NCBI RefSeq assembly: GCF_017874575.1
Contig: NZ_JAGGLU010000002.1
Coordinates: 210,953 to 274,952 of the forward strand
DNA length: 64,000 nucleotides
Direction of reading: 5' to 3'
Origin: Lactobacillus colini
GTDB taxonomy: Bacteria; Bacillota; Bacilli; Lactobacillales; Lactobacillaceae
Shown: positions 7,274 to 16,232 of the stretch, in pieces
Position numbering within the stretch: position 1 is the stretch's first letter
How the letters are laid out: each line of letters starts with the position of its first letter
Made by a program: the position numbers and the translations under genes
The notes under the pieces: model-generated
Told to the model about the DNA's origin: nothing
Databases searched by the model: none
Seen by the model: only the letters and a program-made list of their open reading frames with translations

Positions 7274-9223
7274 TTATACTAGCTTACCGCTAGCGATTAA
7301 TTTGGCTACTTCTGGTTGAACACGTTGGTAGTTCTTTACAGTATTTTCGTAGTCTACAAAGAAAAGTTTATACCAAACTAAGAATGTGTAAATAGCCCAG
7401 ATTTGACGACGGGCAGAGCCATCACCCTTATAGTTATCATCAAGTAACTTGACAATCTTCTCTTGATCAAAAATTTCATTAACAAAATCTTCAGTAAAGA
7501 GTTCTCTAACTTGCTTATAAAAGCGTGGTTCCTTGAGCCATTGCTTGATTGGTGTTGGGAAACCTAACTTAGGACGCTTAGCCCATTCTTCTGGAAGAAC
7601 ATTTTCAGAAGCCTTTCTCAAAGCATACTTTGTATCATGGCGGTTAACTAGATACTTAGTAGGTATTGAGTTAGCAAGTTCAGCAATCTTCTTATCAAGA
7701 TAAGGAACCCGAAGTTCAAGTGAATGAGCCATTGAGATTTTATCAGCTTTTTGTTCGATATCATTTAACATAAAGTGATGTAAATCAATGTACTGCATCT
7801 GTTTAACTTCATCAATGTTCTTTACTTTCTTGAAATCTTCCTGGTAAATTCCATTAACAGTTAAATCATTTTGATATTCTTTTTGCAAAATACCATTAGC
7901 ATCTTTGGAAGTAAAGATAGTTGGATAATCCATATCATAAATGACAGATTGACCCACGTAAAATTCACTTGGCTCAGCTAAGTTGGTATACATATGTACC
8001 TTACCTGGGAAGTTAGGCATTTTCTTGATTTTGTGAGCAAGCTTAACGCGACTCTTCTTAGGTAACTTTTTAAGGCCGGCAGTAAAGACTTTGATAACAT
8101 CATTATGGGTATGCATCCCGTAGTTAACATAACCGGCAAACAATTCATCTGCACCTTCACCTGAAAGGGCAACAGTTACATGCTTTCTAGCAAGCTTACA
8201 TAAGTACCATAATGGAATAATTGATGGGTTAGCATCTGGCTCATCCATGTGATATTGCATTTCTGGGAAATCATGCATTGCTTCATCAGCATCTACCTTG
8301 TCACTGAAGAAGTTCCAACCGTTAATATCAGAAAGTGCCTTAGCCTTAGAAGCTTCATCATATGTTGAATCATCAAAAGAAATTGAAAAGACATCTTCTG
8401 GATCTAATAAACTAGTTAAAAAGCTGGAATCTACACCTTCAGATAAGAAGGCACCAACTGGCACATCAGCATTACGATATAGATCAACAGTTTCTTTTAG
8501 ATCTTCATTAATCTTCTTAACTGTATCTTCAAAGCTCAATGAATTTTGCACATATTCTGCATCCCAATATTTATGGGTTTTCATCTTGCCTGCTTTATAT
8601 TCGAACCAATGTCCTGCTGGGAAGCGGTATACTCCCTTGAAGAAGGTTTCTTTTAAATCATTATATTGGTTCATTAAATAAGGCTTAATAGCTTCTTTAT
8701 TTAACTTCTTCTCAAAGCCAGGGAACTTCAAGAAGGTCTTTAATTCAGAACCAACAATTAACTTACCATCATGATCTGAATAGTATAATGGCTTAATACC
8801 AAAGAAGTCACGGGCACCATATAAGGTCTTTTTGTTGTCATCCCAAATAAAGAAGGCAAACATCCCTCTAACCCTCTTCAAAATACCATCCATACCCCAT
8901 TCTTCATAACCATGGAGCAAAACCTCAGTATCAGCCTTAGTAGTAAAGGTATGACCAGCATTAATAAGCTCTTCTCTTAATGGCCTAAAGTTGTAAATCT
9001 CACCATTAAAGATAATAGCGCGGCTATTATCCTCATTAAAAATAGGTTGTGACCCACCACGTAAATCAATAATTGATAATCTTCTAAACCCAAGAGCTAC
9101 TTCATCATTAATATATTTACCATCAGAAGAAGGACCACGGTGTTTAATTGTATCCATCATGTCTTGAATAGCATGATCTTTATCTTTTAATTCTGGATCA
9201 AAAAAAGCACATATTCCGCACAT
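7274..9223 (-). CDS. asnB: Asparagine synthase, glutamine-hydrolysing (AsnB/AsnH type)
   Basis: A 649-residue class-II glutamine amidotransferase/asparagine synthase. The mature nucleophile Cys2 is intact (MCGICAFF), with HRGPSSDG, FNGEIYNF and the glutaminase fold to about residue 200. The synthetase half carries the PP-loop in the variant form LSEGVDSSFL (SGGxDS is usual), then SISFDDSTYDEA and ALSGEGADELFAGY. Operon position with the D-aspartate ligase suggests the L. lactis AsnH role: amidation of D-Asp in the cross-bridge to D-Asn, which raises resistance to muramidases. Ordinary L-asparagine synthesis is the alternative. The gene is preceded by AGGTGAAT a few bases before the ATG. Confidence 0.88.
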   Translation of the reverse strand: MCGICAFFDPELKDKDHAIQDMMDTIKHRGPSSDGKYINDEVALGFRRLSIIDLRGGSQPIFNEDNSRAIIFNGEIYNFRPLREELINAGHTFTTKADTEVLLHGYEEWGMDGILKRVRGMFAFFIWDDNKKTLYGARDFFGIKPLYYSDHDGKLIVGSELKTFLKFPGFEKKLNKEAIKPYLMNQYNDLKETFFKGVYRFPAGHWFEYKAGKMKTHKYWDAEYVQNSLSFEDTVKKINEDLKETVDLYRNADVPVGAFLSEGVDSSFLTSLLDPEDVFSISFDDSTYDEASKAKALSDINGWNFFSDKVDADEAMHDFPEMQYHMDEPDANPSIIPLWYLCKLARKHVTVALSGEGADELFAGYVNYGMHTHNDVIKVFTAGLKKLPKKSRVKLAHKIKKMPNFPGKVHMYTNLAEPSEFYVGQSVIYDMDYPTIFTSKDANGILQKEYQNDLTVNGIYQEDFKKVKNIDEVKQMQYIDLHHFMLNDIEQKADKISMAHSLELRVPYLDKKIAELANSIPTKYLVNRHDTKYALRKASENVLPEEWAKRPKLGFPTPIKQWLKEPRFYKQVRELFTEDFVNEIFDQEKIVKLLDDNYKGDGSARRQIWAIYTFLVWYKLFFVDYENTVKNYQRVQPEVAKLIASGKLV

Positions 9224-9297
9224 AAATTCTTATTCACCTCAAAAATAACTCAATAAACTCTAATTATAATTCTTTTTTTAATAATAACAAATAAAGG

Positions 9298-10686
9298 CTA
9301 TATTCTATAAATTCTACGCTTAGAAGTTGCACCATAACCAAATATCTGCATAATGTGCCGTTTAGTGTCGATATTGGCAACATACCCAGCATATTCACTT
9401 GGCAAGTCAAAGCGTCTATTCCAGCGCTTATTATATCTAGTTGTTAAAGCATGATTAGGTCCCATTAACGCGGAACAATTGAATAAAACATATTGAATAC
9501 CATTAATTCTGAACTGGTCCTCAATATGCCGATGCCCACAAAAGTAAGCAATAATTTTGGCATTTTTAATTTTTGTAAAATCAAAATCATTAGCCAGCAT
9601 AAACTGCGCAGGTACATCATGCGAATTAAGGTAGCCTTTTTCTCTTTGATTAAAGGCAACTAGCAATTCATGTAAAGATCTCCCATTATACTTCAAGGCA
9701 TTATTGCCATGATGTGTGATTGGATTGCCATGACTCATAAAGATAATCTGCTTGTTGCTAGAGTTTTCTAAAATTTCAATTATTTCCTGCATTTGATCTT
9801 CTCGAATTGCAAGTGTAATTTTAGAGTCATATCTCTTTTGACCTTTTTCATTCAAGATATATGGCACATCAGAAGTATTGACCGTGATAACTCTAAGATC
9901 CCCCTTATCGAAGTAAACCACCCCATGCTTGCGGGAAATATAATTAGCTCCCCTTTGAGCATACATAGCTGGCCACATAATATCTTCAAATTCATTCTCA
10001 GGGAAGCTCGCCTTTAAGTCATGATGTTCATCAAATTTATCATTATCGTCATGATTACCTTTGATAATCGCAAAATCTATTTTATTTGTTTTAAATGACC
10101 GACTTAAAGAAAATAACTCTTGCTCACTAATTAAACCAGCATCAGATCCATCTATCCAATCACCTAAATGAGCTTTTATGTCGAGGATGTTTTTTTCTTC
10201 TAGATAATTGAATTCTTTAACATGACGCAAACCATTATGTCCATAAAAATCAATTGCATCAGAATCCTTGTAATGAGTATCTGTTAGAATTCCTATATTA
10301 ATTGTATCTGGACGAGTATGACGCTTTATTCGGGCAATCACTGTATCTAAATATTGCTCTACAATATAACGGCGACCGGTCTTTTTATTAACAAAGGCCC
10401 GGTATCGGCCTAATTTTTTATCGTATTTACGCACATATTCTGGTGCAAGATCATTTGCGTTAGCCAACCGAAGTGCTTGATGAAGCGTATTTTCATCATC
10501 TTTATAGACGACTAACTCATATTTTTTACCATAAGGCGTGTCTTGCTCTGGACCTACTTGATACTGCCCGACAGTCATATATTTTTGTAAGGGATCGAAC
10601 GAACTGTCTTTTTTTTGCCTTCCAATTCTCTTAACCGCTCCAGAAAACTTATCGATTATACCATTAGTTTTTTTGATAATGTTCAT
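9298..10686 (-). CDS. Calcineurin-like metallophosphoesterase
   Basis: About 462 residues from ATG 10686; an in-frame GTG four codons upstream (10698) is also possible, and neither has a strong ribosome site. The N-terminal ~135 residues are basic and unrecognised. The metallophosphoesterase domain follows with all five motif blocks: ILTDTHYKD, HLGDWIDG, IIKGNHDDND, MSHGNPITHHG and YFCGHRHIED. The metal ligands are present, so it should be active on a phosphomono- or phosphodiester. No signal peptide is seen. Similar proteins occur in lactobacillus chromosomes and prophages; substrate unknown. It precedes the D-Asp operon in the same direction. Confidence 0.82.
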   Translation of the reverse strand: MNIIKKTNGIIDKFSGAVKRIGRQKKDSSFDPLQKYMTVGQYQVGPEQDTPYGKKYELVVYKDDENTLHQALRLANANDLAPEYVRKYDKKLGRYRAFVNKKTGRRYIVEQYLDTVIARIKRHTRPDTINIGILTDTHYKDSDAIDFYGHNGLRHVKEFNYLEEKNILDIKAHLGDWIDGSDAGLISEQELFSLSRSFKTNKIDFAIIKGNHDDNDKFDEHHDLKASFPENEFEDIMWPAMYAQRGANYISRKHGVVYFDKGDLRVITVNTSDVPYILNEKGQKRYDSKITLAIREDQMQEIIEILENSSNKQIIFMSHGNPITHHGNNALKYNGRSLHELLVAFNQREKGYLNSHDVPAQFMLANDFDFTKIKNAKIIAYFCGHRHIEDQFRINGIQYVLFNCSALMGPNHALTTRYNKRWNRRFDLPSEYAGYVANIDTKRHIMQIFGYGATSKRRIYRI

Positions 10687-10712
10687 AAATTCGCGCACTT
10701 CTATATTTATAC

Positions 10713-10735
10713 AAAAAAAGGCCCCAATGGCCTCA
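10713..10735 (-). terminator. Terminator after the 160-aa gene
   Basis: On the minus strand AGGCC-ATTG-GGCCT is followed by a run of seven T. It lies immediately downstream of the gene ending at 10740. Confidence 0.75.
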
Positions 10736-10739
10736 GGTA

Positions 10740-11222
10740 TTAATTATTTGCCAAAGTCCTAGTTGCTAAACCCAAGGATAATACCGCATCTTTTGACAAG
10801 ACTTTTTTAATTTGGGATGGTGCAATTGCTCTAACAGCCCCAATAACTTTTAGACTATAGAGTAATACATCATAATCACCACTACGATTATAAATATTAT
10901 CTTCAAATGGATCTTCATGATTATAAGTAAAGTTTATCTCGTCTTTATCTACATAACCATCAACGTGATTAGTCAAAATTCGATCAGTCAATGAAGATAG
11001 GGGCTCATCTAGATGAAGTAGAGTTAGCTTACCATCAGATTCACTACTGTAATATTCATCTTGCGTCATTGAAAAATATTCTTGAATTGGCTTATCTAAA
11101 ACTCCCAAACTATCAATTTCTGCATAAATTTTTGAAGTATCAAGATCTTGTTGACCACTAATAATCTTATCTTTAGATAAAGCTAAATCATCGGCTAAAT
11201 TCATGGTTGTTAAATTATCCAT
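10740..11222 (-). CDS. Uncharacterised acidic protein, 160 aa
   Basis: Starts at ATG 11222, set by AAGGAGG six bases upstream; the frame continues seven codons further without a better site. The protein is acidic (pattern DEYYSSESDGKLTLLHLDEP; YNHEDPFEDNIYNRSGDYDV), with a more hydrophobic, basic last 35 residues (VIGAVRAIAPSQIKKVLSKD). No signal peptide or clear domain is seen. It has its own terminator, so it is a single-gene unit. I do not recognise the family. Confidence 0.65.
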   Translation of the reverse strand: MDNLTTMNLADDLALSKDKIISGQQDLDTSKIYAEIDSLGVLDKPIQEYFSMTQDEYYSSESDGKLTLLHLDEPLSSLTDRILTNHVDGYVDKDEINFTYNHEDPFEDNIYNRSGDYDVLLYSLKVIGAVRAIAPSQIKKVLSKDAVLSLGLATRTLANN

Positions 11223-11359
11223 TTTTTCCTCCTTGAAATACATTGCCTATTATAACAAAAATAATTCGCCATGCTTTCTTTTCTACTTTATTTAACAGGA
11301 AGTTTAATATTTTGCAATGCTTTTAGCTTATTTTTTAAAAAAATTAGTAAGCATATTAT

Positions 11360-11389
11360 GAAGTAAAATGAAGTAAAATGAGGCAAAAT
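11360..11389 (+). repeat. Three tandem 10-bp repeats before a broken ATPase gene
   Basis: GAAGTAAAAT, GAAGTAAAAT and GAGGCAAAAT lie head to tail and end one base before ATG 11391. The last copy brings GAGG near the start codon and may act as its ribosome site. Confidence 0.6.
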
Positions 11390-11390
11390 A

Positions 11391-11696
11391 ATGATACAAG
11401 AAAATCCATTTGATGCCGAATTTGGTGGCATTCCAGAATTATATTTAGACTTTGACAATGATGCTCAACGCTATGCTCGTCGTGCACATCGACAAAAAAA
11501 TTACCCTACTTATTCTCTTTTCATCACAGGTGTACATGGTTCTGGAAAAACAGTTTTTATGAATAAGATAGGACATGAGCTGGATAAATATCACGATACT
11601 TGGGTAATCGCACCAATAATTCGGGGAAAGCTTGGTTTTACTTTGCCACTATTTAAAGAATTTATCCAAGAAAAGTACGACAAATTAAATTGGTAA
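11391..11696 (+). pseudogene. Truncated AAA/ORC-like ATPase
   Basis: 101 codons encode the start of an ORC1-type AAA ATPase (NPFDAEFGGIPELYLDFDND), with an intact Walker A loop (TGVHGSGKTVF). The sequence stops about 55 residues after the P-loop, before any Walker B. Family members are near 380-400 residues. The last 30 residues (LPLFKEFIQEKYDKLNW) do not continue the expected beta strand, so an internal deletion probably joined the start to a distant part, or created a new end. A terminator follows at once. Most likely non-functional. Confidence 0.65.
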
Positions 11697-11706
11697 TGAT
11701 GATAAA

Positions 11707-11736
11707 CAAAAAGCGACTCAAATGAGTCGCTTTTTT
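11707..11736. terminator. Bidirectional terminator
   Basis: AAAAAGCGACTCA pairs with TGAGTCGCTTTTTT around a short loop. It serves the ATPase remnant (plus) and the phn operon (minus), whose last gene ends at 11742. Confidence 0.85.
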
Positions 11737-11741
11737 AGCAG

Positions 11742-12554
11742 CTATACTAACTTCTTCCTAATCCAACCAGAGATCCAGTCAATTAAGATAACCATAATTA
11801 CGATACCAAGTAAGATAATACCTACACGATTCCATTGACGGTATTGTAAAGCAATAATCAAAGGATAACCAATACCACCTGCACCTACTAAACCTAGAAT
11901 AGATGCAGAACGCACAGATACATCAAAGCGGTATAAAGTATTAGAAATTAAAGCCGGCATTAAGTTAGGCATAGTTGAGAACATAACAATATTCCACTTA
12001 GAACCACCAGCTGCAATCACAGCTTCATTAGCACCGATTTCTAAGTTCTCAATCGCTTCAGAAAACAGCTTAGCTAGCATCCCTACTGAGTGAAATCCTA
12101 AGGCAAATACACCAGCAGCCGATCCTGGTCCTACAGCCTTGATAAACATTAAGGCTAGAACAATTTCAGGGAAGGAACGGATTACTGCTAATACTAACTT
12201 ACCACTACGTGAAGCATACCACTTCTTATGTTTAGTATTAGCTGCCCAAAAGGCAAATGGCAAGGAAATAACTGCTGAAATAAATGTTCCCAAAAAGGCA
12301 ATACATAAGGTTTCCCATAATTGAGAGATTAAATCTTCACCAGATCCATTCCAAACATAAGACCAGTCAGGATGAAATATCCCAGAAATAATTGCTCCTG
12401 CAATTTGACCAGCAGTTGCCTTAATCCCAGAAAAATCCATCCCTGTAAATGACCAAATTATAATCACAATTGAGGCAATTGCTATAAGCCAGTGAATAGT
12501 ACGAGTCTTGTAGTTTACCGGTTTGGGCGGTAGTTTTTTCAGTGTATTATCCAT
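11742..12554 (-). CDS. phnE: Phosphonate/phosphite-type ABC permease
   Basis: A 270-residue inner-membrane permease with about six hydrophobic helices. The binding-protein-dependent transport signature is present (EAVIAAGGSKWNIVMFSTMP...). A Trp/hydrophobic first helix follows a short cytosolic N-terminus. It is the last gene of a phnD-phnC-phnE-phnE operon; its start codon overlaps the stop of the preceding permease by one base. Two non-identical PhnE subunits presumably form a heterodimeric channel. No C-P lyase genes are present, so phosphate esters, phosphite or a nutrient other than phosphonate are equally possible substrates. Confidence 0.88.
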   Translation of the reverse strand: MDNTLKKLPPKPVNYKTRTIHWLIAIASIVIIIWSFTGMDFSGIKATAGQIAGAIISGIFHPDWSYVWNGSGEDLISQLWETLCIAFLGTFISAVISLPFAFWAANTKHKKWYASRSGKLVLAVIRSFPEIVLALMFIKAVGPGSAAGVFALGFHSVGMLAKLFSEAIENLEIGANEAVIAAGGSKWNIVMFSTMPNLMPALISNTLYRFDVSVRSASILGLVGAGGIGYPLIIALQYRQWNRVGIILLGIVIMVILIDWISGWIRKKLV

Positions 12555-13363
12555 TATTTCATCAATGCCTCCCTTGATTTAGATGATACATAGTCAATAA
12601 GCACAACTACGATAATAATTACAATAATGATCATACCGGTCTTATCATAAGAGAATACTTGTAGAGTCTGTTGCAAGTAAAGACCGATACCACCAGCACC
12701 AATATAACCAAGTACAGTTGATGCTCTAACATTAATCTCAAATGCATATAACACATAAGAGATGAAGTAAGTGATGATTTGAGGCATGACTGCAAAATGA
12801 ATTATTTGTAATTTATTGGCACCTACTGCAGTCAAAGCTTCAATTGGACCTGGGTCAATAGTTTCAATTGCTTCATAAAATAACTTAACCACAACACCGA
12901 AGGTAAAGACTGATAAAGCCATCACACCAGCTACAGGCCCAATACCAACTACAGCAACAAAGATCGCACCTAAAAGCAAATCTGGAATTGTTCTGATAAT
13001 GTTCATAATGAACCGGAGTATTCCAGTTACAGCTTTATTTTTAATAATGTTTCTAGCAATTAATAATGAATATACAAAGGCAACAGCTGAACCAATAACC
13101 GTTCCCAAGACAGCCATCTTAATAGTCTCAATCAACAATGGAATAGCAGTTGCAGCATAACTCCAATCAGGATGACACATCTGCACAAATATTTCCGTAA
13201 ACTGACCAAAGTTTGCTGGATCTAGTAAGACACTGATATGAGCATTAGTAGCATTAACCGATAAGAAAAATCCACCTACTAAGACAATTAACCAGACTAA
13301 GTTCATTAATTTGAACTTCTTTTTGGGCAATTCGGTTAGCTTGTGGTCAGTATTCTTACTCAT
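12554..13363 (-). CDS. phnE: Phosphonate/phosphite-type ABC permease, second subunit
   Basis: Start taken as the second of two adjacent ATGs (13363), six bases from AGGAGG; the frame extends 21 codons further, but that lies inside phnC. The 269-residue product has about six membrane helices and the permease EAA loop ([20 protein letters not shown]). It overlaps the phnC stop by eight bases, indicating translational coupling. Sequence is clearly related to, but distinct from, the downstream PhnE. The N-terminal 20 residues are polar and cytosolic. Confidence 0.88.
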   Translation of the reverse strand: MSKNTDHKLTELPKKKFKLMNLVWLIVLVGGFFLSVNATNAHISVLLDPANFGQFTEIFVQMCHPDWSYAATAIPLLIETIKMAVLGTVIGSAVAFVYSLLIARNIIKNKAVTGILRFIMNIIRTIPDLLLGAIFVAVVGIGPVAGVMALSVFTFGVVVKLFYEAIETIDPGPIEALTAVGANKLQIIHFAVMPQIITYFISYVLYAFEINVRASTVLGYIGAGGIGLYLQQTLQVFSYDKTGMIIIVIIIVVVLIDYVSSKSREALMK

Positions 13364-14132
13364 CATCTGCCTCCTTGCCATTGCCGCCATTATAAATATC
13401 TTTAAAGACGGCATCTGAGGTTTCACTCATCTTGCCATCGTAGACAATTTCACCTGCTCGAACCCCAATCACGCGATCACCAAATTCCTTAGCTAAATCA
13501 ACACTGTGCAAGTTAGCAAGCACGGTCATGCCGTATTCTTCATTGAGCATCTTTAAGTCACGCATTACACGTCTAGAAGTCTGAGGGTCAAGAGAAGCAG
13601 TCGGTTCATCAGCTAGAATGATCTTAGGATTTTGGGTTAATACTCTGGCAATGGCGACACGTTGCTGCTGACCACCTGATAATTGATCGGCACGAGTATA
13701 TACCTTATCTGCTAAACCTACTCTTTGCAAGGCTTCATAAGCTTTTTGCTTATCTTCTTTTGTAAATAAGTTGAAGGTAGTCTTCCAAGTTGGATAATAT
13801 GATACCCGCCCAGTTAAAACATTACGTAAAACGCTAGAACGCTTAACTAAGTTAAAACTCTGGAAAATCATCCCAATATCACGACGGATCATGCGTAAAT
13901 TCTTGCCTTTAGCATTAGTAATTGACTTGCCATCAATAATTGTATCGCCTTCGGTAATATCCTGCAGGCGATTAATTGACCGCAATAAAGTTGACTTACC
14001 GGCACCAGACAACCCTACTACTACAACGAATTCGCCCTTATTGATATTCAAGTTAATATTTTTTAATCCGACAGTACCATTACCGTAAATCTTAGTAACG
14101 TTTTTTAATTGAATCATTGGCTGCTCTGACAT
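13356..14132 (-). CDS. phnC: Phosphonate/phosphite-type ABC ATPase
   Basis: A 258-residue ABC ATPase of the PhnC type. Walker A is GLSGAGKST; the Q-loop is near [13 protein letters not shown]; the signature is [13 protein letters not shown]; Walker B is [13 protein letters not shown]; the switch His is in [10 protein letters not shown]. It energises the two PhnE permeases. It follows phnD after a 99-bp gap that holds a partial terminator, and overlaps phnE downstream. Confidence 0.92.
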   Translation of the reverse strand: MSEQPMIQLKNVTKIYGNGTVGLKNINLNINKGEFVVVVGLSGAGKSTLLRSINRLQDITEGDTIIDGKSITNAKGKNLRMIRRDIGMIFQSFNLVKRSSVLRNVLTGRVSYYPTWKTTFNLFTKEDKQKAYEALQRVGLADKVYTRADQLSGGQQQRVAIARVLTQNPKIILADEPTASLDPQTSRRVMRDLKMLNEEYGMTVLANLHSVDLAKEFGDRVIGVRAGEIVYDGKMSETSDAVFKDIYNGGNGKEADDE

Positions 14133-14170
14133 TAGATCGAGGCTCCTTAATGTAATTGATTTATTATTGC

Positions 14171-14206
14171 AAAAAAGATAATCATCAATACAGACAATTA
14201 TCTTTT
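14171..14206 (-). terminator. Intercistronic hairpin between phnD and phnC
   Basis: On the minus strand AAAAGATAAT pairs with ATTATCTTTT across about 14 nt and continues into a T-run. It lies after the phnD stop and before phnC. This probably lets binding-protein mRNA exceed that of the ATPase and permeases, a usual arrangement in ABC operons. Confidence 0.6.
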
Positions 14207-14231
14207 CCCTTAAAACTGTAAAAGTTAAATT

Positions 14232-15164
14232 CTACTTCTTAGTGCCTTTTTCGGCAATCTTGTCGTATTCACGAACAATGTTGAAGTCGCTATCTTTAGC
14301 ATAGTCATAACCTTCATGACTGTAGATAGATTCGATTAACTTTTTACCATCCTTAGATTTGCCGATAGCAATAAATGCCTTAGCAAGCTTCTTTTGGAAT
14401 GACTTAGACATATCTGGTCTTACAGAGATAGTGTCATTAGGAATTGGCTTAGTGAAGTAGATTGGAACAACCTTATTCATAATGTTTGGTTGATCAGCCT
14501 TAACGGTGTTTCTAGCATCTTCAAAGACAAATGCTGCATCAGTATCGCCATTTAAAACATTCAAAACAGCTTGGTCGTGGCCAGTAACAGTAACTAACTT
14601 ACAGTCCTTTGGAACATCTAAGCCTTTTTTAGCTAATTCAGCAATTGGGAAGATATAACCAGCTGATGAAGTAGGGTTTTGAACTGAGATGCTCTTACCC
14701 TTCAAGTCCTTCCAGCTCTTAATCTTAGAACCCTTCTTAACTAAGATTTCTGCACGGTATGACTTAACTAACTTATTAGTTGCCTTACCACCGGGTTGCT
14801 TAACACCGTAACGTTCAGCTTGAAGTAAGATGTCAGCTGCTCCTTCTTTATGAGCTAGAACGTAACCATCAGGTGGCAAGAAACCGACATCAACTTTCTT
14901 AGATTTCATAGCTTCTACAACAGTGTTGTAGTCGGTTGACATACTTACATGAACAGGAATACCCAAACGCTTAGAAAGCATCTTTTCTAAAGGCTTAGCG
15001 CGGGCTTCAAGCTTATTAGCAGCTTGACTTGGTACAAATTGAATGGTTAAAGACTTGGGAGTATATCCCTTAGAACTATCTGACTTCTTACTAGAACATG
15101 CTGTTGCAACTACTGCTAGCAATACAGCAAAAAGACCAAGTAGTACTTTTTTGAACTTTTTCAT
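14232..15164 (-). CDS. phnD: Phosphonate/phosphite-type substrate-binding lipoprotein
   Basis: A 310-residue lipoprotein. The signal sequence ends in a lipobox (AVVATACSS, lipidated Cys near residue 23). The mature part is a PhnD-type periplasmic-binding fold (SLTIQFVPSQAANKLEARAK; VDVGFLPPDGYVLAHKEG; SVQNPTSSAGYIFP). It captures the oxyanion or phospho-compound outside the membrane and hands it to PhnE. Good site TAGGAGG precedes the ATG. The short ORF and terminator just upstream (15208-15381) suggest an attenuated leader. Confidence 0.9.
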   Translation of the reverse strand: MKKFKKVLLGLFAVLLAVVATACSSKKSDSSKGYTPKSLTIQFVPSQAANKLEARAKPLEKMLSKRLGIPVHVSMSTDYNTVVEAMKSKKVDVGFLPPDGYVLAHKEGAADILLQAERYGVKQPGGKATNKLVKSYRAEILVKKGSKIKSWKDLKGKSISVQNPTSSAGYIFPIAELAKKGLDVPKDCKLVTVTGHDQAVLNVLNGDTDAAFVFEDARNTVKADQPNIMNKVVPIYFTKPIPNDTISVRPDMSKSFQKKLAKAFIAIGKSKDGKKLIESIYSHEGYDYAKDSDFNIVREYDKIAEKGTKK

Positions 15165-15207
15165 CTTGTCCTCCTAATGGTTCAAAAAATAATTACCAAT
15201 TCCCGAA

Positions 15208-15381
15208 TTAACAATAGAAAAAAGGCTTAACACAAGTGCAAAAAGCACCAGCGGTTAAGCCTTGTTCATTATCATTAAATTGGGAAACACAGAAACGAGA
15301 AAAGACAGTTGCACCAACAACAGCTACAACCGAATCAAAAATTGATACACCTGCATTAGCATATTGTCTTAGCTGTAGCAT
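15208..15381 (-). CDS. Unrecognised 57-aa ORF upstream of phnD
   Basis: On the minus strand ATG 15381 opens a 57-codon frame ending at TAA 15208, preceded by a strong GAGGGGG site about eight bases away. The N-half is hydrophobic (NAGVSIFDSVVAVVGATVFS), enough for one membrane segment. The C-half has four cysteines (RFCVSQF, FCTC and the terminal Cys). A perfect-stem terminator overlaps its last ~18 codons. It may be a leader peptide for phn attenuation or a small membrane or secreted peptide. No family recognised. Confidence 0.55.
   Translation of the reverse strand: MLQLRQYANAGVSIFDSVVAVVGATVFSRFCVSQFNDNEQGLTAGAFCTCVKPFFYC
15216..15262 (-). terminator. Terminator/attenuator between 57-aa ORF and phnD
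   Basis: On the minus strand GGCTTAAC pairs with GTTAAGCC, with inner GGTGC...GCACT pairing around a TTTTT loop, followed by TTTTTTCT. Because it lies inside the 3' end of the 57-aa ORF, ribosomes finishing that ORF would melt the hairpin, which is the geometry of translation-dependent attenuation. Confidence 0.7.
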
Positions 15382-15448
15382 TGTCAATCCCCCTCTTTTC
15401 CAGTTCTGCGTTCATTCGTAAGTATAATAACAAAAATATTCGTCTTTG

Positions 15449-15480
15449 AATACACTTTTTTCAAAAAAAGTGTATTTTTT
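15449..15480 (+). terminator. Long perfect inverted repeat
   Basis: AATACACTTTTTT is followed after one base by AAAAAAAGTGTATT and more T. The stem is almost wholly AT. It lies upstream of the 57-aa ORF, where it could act as a weak terminator on either strand or as a protein-binding palindrome. Confidence 0.45.
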
Positions 15481-15505
15481 TAATTGGACTGTTCCAATTA
15501 TAGAC

Positions 15506-15540
15506 AAAAAGACCTACTTTTGAATAAAATAGATCTTTTA
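15506..15540 (-). terminator. Terminator of the universal stress protein gene
   Basis: On the minus strand AAAAGATCTA pairs with TAGGTCTTTTT, eight bases after the usp stop codon. Confidence 0.6.
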
Positions 15541-15547
15541 TTTCTGC

Positions 15548-16045
15548 TTAGAATAACTTACGTTTCTTTTTCTTAGGAACCTTTTTATTATCAATGTCGG
15601 TCTTGATAATTAATACATCAGACAATGAGTGTTGGTTAACATATTCAGTTACACTACCCATCAACATTCTTTCAACTGCATTCATACCGGTTGCACCCAT
15701 AATGGTTAGATCATTATGGTGGTCCTTAATAAAGTCAATAGCAATTATTCTTTTAGGTGAACCATAACGAATGTGGTATGAAATATCAGTGAAGTTAAAT
15801 TCTTCCTTAGCCCACTTCTGTAAGCTAGTAAGATAATTCTCTGAATCTTGAGTCATTTGGTAAATAGTGTCACCTGAAATTAATGTATCTTGCATTTCAC
15901 CCATGAATTGGCGAGTATCAATGACATTTAATAAATCAAGATGAGCATGATTATCAATTGCGATCTTTACAGCTTTATCGAATGCACGTTCTGCAGTTTC
16001 AGAACCATCAACTGGTACTAAAATATTGTTATAATCTTCTACCAT
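15548..16045 (-). CDS. Universal stress protein (UspA family)
   Basis: A 165-residue UspA-fold protein from ATG 16045, nine bases after GGAG; a TTG five codons upstream is part of that site. N-terminal NILVPVDGSETAERAFDKAV is the classical first strand. The ATP-binding GxxGxnxxxrmlmGSvt pattern is intact (MGATGMNAVERMLMGSVTEY), so it is probably an ATP-binding member. A lysine-rich tail (VPKKKKRKLF) is unusual. Single-gene unit with its own terminator. Role: general stress survival; direct partner unknown. Confidence 0.92.
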   Translation of the reverse strand: MVEDYNNILVPVDGSETAERAFDKAVKIAIDNHAHLDLLNVIDTRQFMGEMQDTLISGDTIYQMTQDSENYLTSLQKWAKEEFNFTDISYHIRYGSPKRIIAIDFIKDHHNDLTIMGATGMNAVERMLMGSVTEYVNQHSLSDVLIIKTDIDNKKVPKKKKRKLF

Positions 16046-16232
16046 TTGTTTCATCTCCAAGTACTATTAGCGTATTGTTTATACTTAATTTTAACATAAT
16101 GTCGGCTAAACCATAACGAGTTAAATTATTAACAACTAAAATTTCTCATTACAATTAACTAATTCCATGCTAAAATTATACCGCTAAACTAATTAATACA
16201 TAACATAAATTTTAAAGAAAGGAAGTCTATTA

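Noticed and set aside
15236..15421. 61-codon plus-strand ORF near phnD
   Set aside because: It has no ribosome site and runs antisense to the better-supported 57-codon ORF and its terminator.
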